In this document: positions 56,420-64,000 of the stretch, one piece after another
Layout: every line of letters begins with the position of its first letter
Position numbering within the stretch: position 1 is the first letter of the stretch
Assembly: GCA_948567375.1 (NCBI GenBank)
Contig: OX419757.1
Coordinates: 66,402,001-66,466,000 of the forward strand
Reading direction: 5' to 3'
Origin: Lunularia cruciata
Taxonomy: Eukaryota > Streptophyta > Marchantiopsida > Lunulariales > Lunulariaceae
DNA: 64,000 bases
Translations under genes and position numbers: made by a program
The notes under the pieces: model-generated
Databases searched by the model: none
Told to the model about the DNA's origin: nothing
The model's input: the letters and a program-made list of their open reading frames with translations, nothing else

Positions 56420-57330
56420 TCCTTCTATTCATAACCCCTTCTTCTATGGTAAGTAGAATTTGGGCAATTTCTTTGGATATGGACTCTTCATCCATAACCA
56501 AAACAATTTCTATTATTGAAATTTGTTGTTGGTTGGTTGGCCCCCTCTATATGGATAGCTTCCATAATTCTTAGGCCCTCTCCCCATGTTCTAATTCATC
56601 TCTCTCTTCTCCCATAGTTGCACTATATTGATCTTGAGATCTGCAAGTTGGTCTATGATGGTTTGAAGTGGATTTTTTGGTAGAGATGCAAGAGCCAAAG
56701 CAACTACTTCTTGTGGTGTAACCCTTGCCACCAAAGTGTTAGAAGTTCCATCATATTTGTAGACTTGAGGAGGATGTACAACCTCTTTCACCACCAAATC
56801 ACTCTCATCTCCTTCCAAACTCTCCTCCATATGTATTGTAATCTTGATAGCATCAACCTTGGAAGAGGTTTTTCATATCTCACCTTGTTTCTAATAAGTG
56901 GTCTCAACCCTCCCACAAAATTTTTGGTGAGCATGGCTCCTATGCTAATTATAGTAATCTCTACATCATCCCCACTCTTCCTCAATGCTATGCAAAATCT
57001 AGACTCTAACTTCTCCACTCTTTTTGCATAAAATCTCACTTTCTCTCCATCTCCTTGCTTAAGGAAGGTAACTCCACTCATCAATCCCTCATAACTCTAA
57101 TCTAGAAGAAAGTTCTTAGTGAGTGCTCTAGTCAAACTCTCCCAAGACTCTTCTTGCCCATCTCTCCTCTCTCTCTTTTGGTATTTTGACTCATACCATG
57201 TAAGTGCTACATCCTCAAAGAAATCCGATAATAATGAGACCCACTCTTTCTTCCTCCTCTCATTTTTTCCTATTCAAGCTTTCTTGAAGTTTCTCACAAA
57301 GACCTCCACATATTCTCCATCCTTGCCAAA
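56420..57330 (-). pseudogene. Gag of Ty3 element 3
   Basis: MMSGVTFLKQGDGEKVRFYA, GAMLTKNFVGGLRPLIRNKV, EESLEGDESDLVVKEV and PLQTIIDQLADLKINIVQLW match elements 1 and 2. A frameshift lies near 56870. Confidence 0.7.
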
Positions 57331-57649
57331 GAAAACCAGAAATTTCCCGATCTTCATCCTTCACTATTTTATCTTTTCTCTAACTCTATAACTAATAAAG
57401 TATATACATGACTAACATCATTTGAGAGTAATCCACCATAGGAAACAAAATATTTTATGTTTCTCTAAGATTTCTATAATAACATCAAATCATAGAGTGC
57501 ATATTAATTGAACTCTCATGGATAATTTATCCATAAGTTGAAAGGTTATTTACATGGCTAATCTTGAGAACTAGCTCATGAAGGTGATACTTTCTTTGTA
57601 GTTGTGGTAAGACTCTTTCCAAGATCTTTTACCAAAGTCCCCAAAAGTG

Positions 57650-58060
57650 TTATTACTCCACTACACTCGTGTCCTTTTCAAATTCATTTCACTCCACAAA
57701 CCTCACACAACTCTTGGTCTTAGATCTCTTCCCTCCCAATCTTGGTGAAGAGGTCCAACATGCAATCCTAAGTCAAATAAGCCTCTCCTTGCCCTTGATC
57801 TCTTACTCTTAAAGGTTAATGGACATGATACCTTATGTCCCTTCTCTCCACATAAAAAGCACTTAGAATCACTCTTTTTTCCAAGTAGAGTATGTTTTTG
57901 GATCCGCTTAACACTCTCTTCACATTCTATTCTAAACTCTCTTTTTCTCAAATCAACCCCTACAATCACCTCAAATCCGTGGGGAACCTTGCTTAGCCTC
58001 AGGTTCCACTCTTGGTGACCCTCCATGCTTCCAAGATGAGTTTAAGCCCTAAAATATGCT
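57650..58060 (-). pseudogene. Extra 5' ORF with zinc knuckle (element 3)
   Basis: 107 open codons: EVIVGVDLRKREFRIECEES, KRIQKHTLLGKKSDS, CFLCGEKGHKVSC (first three ligands intact, spacing one residue short before the last Cys), SKRSRARRGLFDLGLHVG. It is the best-preserved start of this ORF among the three copies. Confidence 0.6.
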
Positions 58061-58654
58061 TTTCATTGTGTTTCACATTCCTCATGCATGAGATCTCAAC
58101 TCTCTAGAATTGACACTTCCTCATAATGTCATTAAATTCTCTCAATTAATAACTCAAAGTCTTTTGAAAATTTTCACACTTGATCAACACTCTAGGAAAT
58201 TTTATTTTGAAAAATTTAAGATTTTTTCATTGAGCCATTTGATATAGTCACCTTTCTATTCAACACACATATTTTAGATTTGGTCTCAAAACCACCCACT
58301 TCATTTTAAGAATTCATTACTTCCTATGCAAGAACAATTTCTCCATAATTTTTAGACCAAAAGGTAGAATATTATCCACCAAATTTTCTTGGAAAGTCTC
58401 AAAAGAATCCAATAAAAAATGAAGAAATGGAAAACTCTATATAAAATTCAAGAGAGCGTGTAGTTTGTGGGAATAGTTTACCCTACCACCTTCCAAAAAT
58501 TCTAGCTCAATTCATATAATATCACTTACAATAATTTTAAGTGTCCCATTTTTTAGATAATCCAAGCTATTTGTTATGAAAATTTCAAATCTAGATATCA
58601 AATTTGAGATTTTGTCCAAAATCACCATAATCCCCAAAATCTACAATCCACCTC

Positions 58655-59660
58655 ACATAATCTATAATACCAATAGCTAAACATATGATCTAGAGGTGAA
58701 ATTTGGTTTGGCAACATCTGGAAAATTTTTATACATGATGGACTAAATAGATCATATACAGGTATCACCAAAAGAGTACTTCTGCTAATAGGTAGAAATT
58801 GAAACAAACTTGAAAACCTTAAAATCAATAGCTAGACATATGATCTAGAGGTAAAATTTGGTTTGGTAAAATTTGGGAAGATATTACACATGATGGAATA
58901 AATAGATCAAAAATATTTATCACCAAAAGTGTACTTCTACTAATCGAGTAAAAATTGCAATATATCTGAAATCTTTAGAGGTAATTTTGAGGGCCTAAAT
59001 GGATGAATTAGGCCTCAAAATGTGTAAAATCCTCCTCAAGTAGAGAAAATGCAATAAAGATACTATAAAATATGATAAATATTTTTGAGAGTATTATACT
59101 AACCTAACCAACAACCCAAAACTCACTTTTATACACTTGGTTTTCACAAGTCTCATGCCAAATAATTGGTGGGGGGTTACAAAGATAATCAAGGAAAAAG
59201 CACTGTGGTCTGCACGACCTCACATCTAAACAATGAAGAGCACAATCACTGGAAAAAGACTGCAAAAAAATGATTTTTTCCACCATTCTCAACATTCAGA
59301 GACCAAAGGTTGGCCTTCCCTCCCCCTTGTTTGTCTCATCAAGAACTTTCCAACGGTACCTCATCCATGCAATTTTGAGATTCTTACAAGAAGATTCCTT
59401 GAAGATTCTCTTTGGTCAACATTGGTTTGCCCAACCAGATAAGACCATATCCAACATGTCATTAATGCATGAATCTAATTTGAAGATGGAGATCAATGAC
59501 ATGTCACCAATTCATATATTTGATCCAAGGGTTATGCTTCCATTGAGTGTCTCTACTTTTCTATATAATAAAGCCAAGGTGCTCTTTTGGGGCCTTGGAG
59601 TTTGAGTGTGAACATGTGCTTTCTCTCTTGTGTTTTTCTACTATCCTCAAAACATTACAC
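58655..59660. repeat. One-kb insertion in element 3 with 155-bp tandem repeat
   Basis: Elements 1 and 2 run directly from the GAGAGATTG region to the GTGGATT(A/G)(C/T)A region; element 3 has about 1 kb between them. At its left side AATAGCT(A/G)(A/G)ACATATGATC occurs at 58672 and 58827 (155-bp unit). The rest has no recognised domain. Confidence 0.5.
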
Positions 59661-59867
59661 AATCTCTCCAGATCCTCTCATGTGTATAAAATGTACACTA
59701 TCACCTCAAAAATATCATAATTAATTACATGGTATAAAAATAAGTCAAAGTTCTCTAGCATGACTTGATCCCTCTCTTTCTTTAATGTTATCTCCAAGTG
59801 ATCTCTCATAGCCTCCTTCTATATAATATAAAATTGTATGTGGAACATTATCTTGCCTTCTAAAGAG

Positions 59868-59889
59868 ACACCAATAATGGAACCAAAAA
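59868..59889 (-). promoter_or_regulatory. Primer-binding site of Ty3 element 3
   Basis: The minus strand reads TTTTTGGTTCCATTATTGG right after the LTR, matching element 1. Confidence 0.5.
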
Positions 59890-60011
59890 TGTGATTTGGC
59901 ATATCTCTCACTCAAGATGAACCTCCAATGGCTACTACAGTAACACACCATGGACTAAAAGAACAAAAGAACCCCAACTCCATCAAACTCCTCCGTGGCT
60001 AACACTCCAAG
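59890..60011 (-). mobile_element. 5' LTR of Ty3 element 3, 3' end part
   Basis: The last 122 bp of the family LTR on the minus strand (CTTGGAGTGTTAGCC...). The remainder lies beyond chromovirus 2, outside the window. Confidence 0.8.
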
Positions 60012-60369
60012 TGTAACAATATGGAGTTTAGCAACGTAGTTAGTAAGGCTAAAAAAGTAAAGAATAAGCCAAATTAGCCTAGAATATTCCAAAAGCATCT
60101 AGGAAGCTGCTTGGGAAGCTTCTTGACTAGCTAACTTGCACCCCAAGTATGTAGTTTTTCTAGAAGGAAGCTTCTAACTAGCTTAGCTTGCATGCCAAGT
60201 AGGCGGCTTCTAGAAGGAAGCTTCTTGAGAAGCTTCTCAAAAGCCTTGTATGCTACCTATAAATACCAAAGCTAAAAGCTCATGCTAGGATTCAGAGTTT
60301 TCCCTCATTCAAGTGTCCCAATGTGAGCTTCCATTCTCTTATTTCTCTCCTTGGTCTTGGTCTTTTACA
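60012..60369 (+). mobile_element. 5' LTR of chromovirus 2
   Basis: 358 bp, TGTAACAATATGG to TCTTTTACA. GAA/TTC arrays lie at 60158-60174 and 60208-60236, upstream of TATAAATA at 60258-60265. Confidence 0.88.
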
Positions 60370-60370
60370 T

Positions 60371-60382
60371 TGGTACCAGATT
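60371..60382 (+). promoter_or_regulatory. Primer-binding site (tRNA-Met type) of chromovirus 2
   Basis: TGGTACCAGATT one base after the LTR resembles TGGTATCAGAGC with three changes, two of them at the end. Confidence 0.75.
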
Positions 60383-60779
60383 AGGAATGGGATGGATGGA
60401 TGGATGGAATTTATGGACCATCAAATCCACTTCCGCTAAACCATTGGGATTTTCATATCCAGATATTACCCAAGCATCATTTCACACTATTCCTCACCTT
60501 GCACTTTGGGTAGGATTTTCTACATATGATCACCATGTTTGAGGAATTCTTGATACTTCCGGTTGTAACTTATTGAGAATGGTGGACCTTCTACATCTAT
60601 GTGTTAATCAATTGGATAAATTGTGAGTAGTGGGATAGAGTAGTAGCTGTGGCGGAAATATCAAACATTATCCGTGCAATGTAACAATAAATCAAGCACC
60701 TTACTAGATTGTTGGATGAACGAGACGAACAACAATGAGAACATATAGAGAGAGTGTCAATTCAAGATGGAGAAGATCG

Positions 60780-61510
60780 CATTTGATTTCCAAAACCAAA
60801 GGTGTTTAAAAGCAAGAATCTTTTGAGCACAATGGAGAATTTTGTGTTTGATTGCAAACATTACTTTGAAGCCACCAATCCTCAAGATGAACGGAAATAG
60901 ATTCTCTTGGCTTCTAGCCAATTGGATATTGTGGCAAAACTTTGGTGGCAATTCTGAGTGGAGTAAGCTGAATGATAGATTGTTGCACCAATTTTGACAT
61001 GGGCATAATTCAACGAAGCAATACTTGGTCAATATCAAACTATAAATGCCACCCGAGCCGCACGAGATAAATTGGTGAAGTTGAAGCAAGTTGGTTTAGT
61101 AAGGAGCTAAATCACAAAATTTTAGAACATCATCATGCAAATTCTAGATATACAAGAAGGTGAAGTTCTAGATCGATTTGCTCGGGGATTGAAGTCACAA
61201 ACCAAATTGGAGGTGACCATGTGAGAAGCACAAAACAGAAAAGAAGCCATGCAATTGGCTGAGCGCTTTGGTTCCTTAGTTGCAACAACTTGGTCTTGAC
61301 CTTGACCTACACAAGGCCTACCAATACACTATGCACGGGTGGAAGAACCAGTACCAATAGAGATTGATGCTATCCAACTAAGACCACTTGGTATAGATAG
61401 AGAAAGATTGTGACAAAATAGAGGTTGTTTTTATTGTTGCCAAGTTGGACATCACATTGTTGAATGCCCATTTAGAAATGGGTGACCTCAACAAGTTGCC
61501 TTGATGGAGT
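60780..61510 (+). pseudogene. Gag of chromovirus 2
   Basis: MENFVFDCKHYFEATNPQDE, LASSQLDIVAKLWWQF and DRFARGLKSQTKLEVT, with stops near 60898 and 60957. The zinc knuckle CFYCCQVGHHIVEC at 61426-61477 is intact (CX2CX4HX4C). Confidence 0.75.
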
Positions 61511-61577
61511 TTGTGGAACAGAATGATCAAGGAAACAAAGAATCCCAATAGGAGATTTTGAGCCACCTACTTGGAGG

Positions 61578-61934
61578 TTGATTAATTCCAATGGGATTGA
61601 AGGTTTGACTTATGCAAGTTTGCTTCACTTGCAAGGTACAATATTTAATCAAAGTTGTAGGATTTTGGTTGATTTTGGAAGCTCAAAGAATTGTATGTCT
61701 ATGCAAGTAGCAAAGGAATTGGGTATTCCTATCAAGCCAATGATTGGAAGTAGTTTGATGATGGCGGATGGTAGAAAGGGTTCTGCATTCTGCACCTCGC
61801 ATCCTATTACTATCAAGACTGGGAAGGAGTATTTGGAGTGTATGAGGTTTGTAGTGGCACCTCTACACTATGATATCATTCTAGGTCTACCTTGGCTAGA
61901 ACGTCATAAGGTTCAATTTGATTGGACCCGATGA
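61578..61934 (+). pseudogene. Aspartic protease of chromovirus 2
   Basis: 118 open codons: RILVDFGSSKNCMSMQVAKE has the active-site Asp with DSG read as DFG. Then MADGRKGSAF, ECMRFVVAPLHYDIILGLPW and LERHKVQFDWTR. The substitution at the active site probably inactivates it. Confidence 0.8.
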
Positions 61935-62013
61935 CAAATTCAAGTACAACACCAAGGTAGGAATTTCCAGTTAGGTTGTCTGGCACCTCTGAGTAAGACA
62001 CCTAAGAATAGTC

Positions 62014-62193
62014 AGTCCCAAGATGGGAAGTTTGTCGAGAAGGTAGCCATAGAGCAAGCCTTGAAAAGAGATGAGTCCCAAGATGGGAAGTTTGCCAAGA
62101 AGGCAACCATAAAGCAAGCTTGGAAGAGAGATGAGTCCGTAGAAGGGAAGTTTGTTAGTAAAGTAGCCATAAAGCAAGCTTTGGAGGAAGATA
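62014..62193 (+). repeat. Three 60-bp (20-codon) tandem repeats in the protease-RT linker
   Basis: Units start at 62014, 62074 and 62134; they read DESQDGKFAKKATIKQAW and DESVEGKFVSKVAIKQAL in one frame. Shared with chromovirus 1 at 37720-37920. Confidence 0.85.
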
Positions 62194-62439
62194 AGTTTGT
62201 ATTCACGGTGTGGATCAAGCCAATTGCACAAGAACAATCTGAGGAGGGCCAAGAGCCTCATCAAGCAATGGTTGATCAGATAGTTCAAGAGTTTGCGGAC
62301 TTGTTTTCAAATGATATGCCAAAGGGATTACCCTCTAATTGAGGTATGCCATTCAAGATCAAGTTATTGCTAAGGAGTACTCTAGTGAGTAGACTGATCT
62401 ATCGGCTCTCACCAAAAGAGTTGGAGGAGTTGTGAACAA

Positions 62440-62930
62440 CACTTACAAAGTTGTTGGAGAAGGACTTAATATGACATAGTACCTCTCCTTGGGGAGCACC
62501 GGTACTATTTGTTCCAAAGAAGGATGGAGGACTTCATTTTTGTATTGATTGCCATGGGCTCAATAAGCAAACCATGAAGAATGCATATCCTTTGCCTTGA
62601 ATCGATGACTTGCTTGATCAACTAAGTGGAGCACAATACTTTTCCAAGTTGGATCTTTGCAGCGACTATTGACAAATCCCTATTGATAAAGAGGATGTGC
62701 AAAAGACTACCTTTCACAAAAGGCATGGGCATTTTGAATGGAGAGTTCTACCTTTCGGATTCACTTATGCTCCAATAGTCTTCATGGATCAGATGAATCG
62801 GGTGTTGGATGGACTATTGGATCGGTCCGTGGTGGTGTTCTTGGATGATATCTTAATCTATAGCAAGACAGAGGCAGAACACATGAATCATGTGTGAGAA
62901 GTCCTAAGATGACTGTGCCAATGGAAATTT
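62440..62930 (+). pseudogene. Reverse transcriptase of chromovirus 2
   Basis: [54 protein letters not shown] and VVVFLDDILIYSKT, with the DD pair intact. Stops near 62600 and 62671 interrupt it. Confidence 0.85.
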
Positions 62931-62999
62931 TTACTGCAAAAAGTCAAAGTGCGCCTTTTGGCAGAAGGAGGTTACCTTATTGGGTCATAAGATCTCATT

Positions 63000-63625
63000 A
63001 GAGGAGATCAAGATGGAAGAAGAGAAAATCAAGGCTATTACTGATTGGCTTACCCCAAACGATTCTACAAAAGTACGGGCATTCAATGGATTGGCCAATT
63101 TTTACTGACAGTTCATCCACTATTATGCTCATGTTGCTCCATTGATTGACCTCTTGGGAAAGAACTTGCGCTTCCAGTGGACCACCAAGCATGAAGAGGG
63201 ATTCCATAAGTTAAAGCCTACGGTGTCTTCAAGACCCATTCTTCAACCATATGATCCTCAACTACCTTATGTGGTTGATTTTGATGCTTCTAACTTTGCA
63301 ATTGGAATCATGTTGAGATGGAATTCCCAGATGGATTACATTCCATTACCTTTGTGTCTTGCAAACTAGATATAGTTGAAAGCAATTACTCTGCTCAAGA
63401 CCAAGAACAACTTGCAATGGTATATGCCACCAAGCTATGGATGCATTATCTCTTGGGGAAACAAGTGATCATGCAAACTAATCACAAACCATTATTGCAA
63501 ACCCTACACTTGGAACACATGAAGAGTCAACATCATCAATGGGAAAAGCAACTCTAATTTTTTGACATCAAACTTGAGTACAAACCAGATTGGTTCCATG
63601 TCATCCCTAATGCTCTATCACGATG
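63000..63625 (+). pseudogene. RNase H of chromovirus 2
   Basis: QWTTKHEEGFHKLKPTVSS, PYVVDFDASNFAIGIML and, in another frame, YSAQDQEQLAMVYATKLWMH, YLLGKQVIMQTNHKPLLQTL and the closing ALSR. Confidence 0.8.
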
Positions 63626-63639
63626 ATCTGATTTGAAGT

Positions 63640-64000
63640 CTCTTCCTCTCATCACTATGGCAATTAGGACGGTGTCAATTGACCCCAAGGTCCATAATGA
63701 GTTTTAGTCAACTCTACAACAAGATCTCTTCTTCCAAATGGTACATGGTTGTCTAATAGTAGGCAACAAGGAGTACAACACCTTCTCCTTCAAAGAAGGC
63801 CTTCTATTCCATGCGGACTGGAGCTATGTTCCAGCCAAAGGTGATCTTTGACTTGTGCGCCTTCAAGAAGCCCATGATTTACCAATAGTTGGTCACATGG
63901 GGGTGGACAAGACCTTGGGTACCCTCCAACACCAATGGTGATGACCCAACATGACACAAAATGTTTGGGAGTTTGTCCAATCGTGTGAGAGTTGTCAACG
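63640..64000 (+). pseudogene. Integrase N-terminus of chromovirus 2 (cut by window end)
   Basis: VSIDPKVHNEF, FSFKEGLLFHADWSYVPAKG, then HDLPIVGHMGVDKTLGTL and the SCESC pair, giving a complete HHCC zinc domain apart from nearby stops. The core lies outside the window. Confidence 0.8.

Larger units (their letters stand above)
56255..60011 (-). mobile_element. Second-family Ty3 element 3, 5' half only
   Basis: The minus strand has, from right to left, LTR (from 60011), primer site, extra 5' ORF and gag, and stops near the end of gag at the LTR of element 2. Protease to integrase is missing. The LTR is cut at 60012 by chromovirus 2. Confidence 0.8.
60012..64000 (+). mobile_element. Chromovirus 2, running off the window
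   Basis: Same family as chromovirus 1, opposite strand: LTR, tRNA-Met primer site, gag, protease, 20-codon repeats, RT, RNase H and the start of integrase. It is inserted in the LTR of Ty3 element 3. Its zinc knuckle, FLDD box and HHCC are better preserved than in chromovirus 1, but stops remain. Confidence 0.9.

Noticed and set aside
1-64000. rRNA or tRNA genes
   Set aside because: No tRNA cloverleaf boxes or rRNA core segments were noticed; only the short tRNA-complementary primer sites of retroelements were found.

Overview
This window is repeat-dominated nuclear DNA of a land plant with a large, transposon-rich genome. The evidence is stacked and nested LTR retrotransposons with plant-type primer-binding sites (initiator tRNA-Met), a chromodomain-bearing Ty3 (chromovirus) polyprotein, a second Ty3 lineage with Tat-like reverse transcriptase, and a Penelope-like element. 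Among plants I associate Penelope-like elements mostly with non-flowering lineages (conifers, lycophytes, mosses), so a gymnosperm, fern, lycophyte or bryophyte is more likely than a flowering plant; this is inference. No rRNA, tRNA, CRISPR or bacterial operon structure is visible. Only one gene looks intact.

Layout. 1-1007: broken Penelope-like reverse transcriptase (minus). 1205-3100: diverged copy A of an unrecognised coiled-coil gene family (minus). 3600-9000: CpG-richer, mostly unique DNA holding an apparently intact gene with an NCWDYA motif (minus, 8272-6938). 9240-12540: tandem and dispersed repeats. 12541-16290: copy B of the coiled-coil family (minus). 16530-18270: duplicated, decayed copy of the NCWDYA gene, broken by a 375-bp terminal-inverted-repeat element. 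19150-25350: an LTR retroelement on the minus strand whose polyprotein runs gag, zinc knuckle, protease, then a complete but decayed C5 cytosine DNA methyltransferase domain; a lone LTR of another family sits just after the methyltransferase. 25540-27260: purine-rich low-complexity tract. 28030-45060: an old Tat-like Ty3 element containing a second Ty3 element (28434-40439), whose 3' LTR contains a chromovirus (34346-39989) with a perfect 5-bp target duplication. 45104-49371: copy C of the coiled-coil family (plus). 49372-56254 and 56255-60011: two more copies of the second Ty3 family in opposite orientations; the LTR of the latter is broken by a second chromovirus (60012 to the window end).

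Main point of interest: the methyltransferase-bearing retroelement (motifs I, II, IV, VI and the C-terminal motifs are all recognisable at 21312-20340, minus). A transposon carrying its own cytosine methyltransferase could influence its own silencing. Secondary points: a three-copy family of about 840-codon proteins with no function I recognise; chromovirus LTRs with heat-shock-element-like GAA/TTC arrays next to a TATA box; and an extra 5' zinc-knuckle ORF in the second Ty3 family.

Nearly every pol gene here carries stops and frameshifts, so the elements are relics. Coordinates of relic domains are approximate, and starts are mostly not meaningful.
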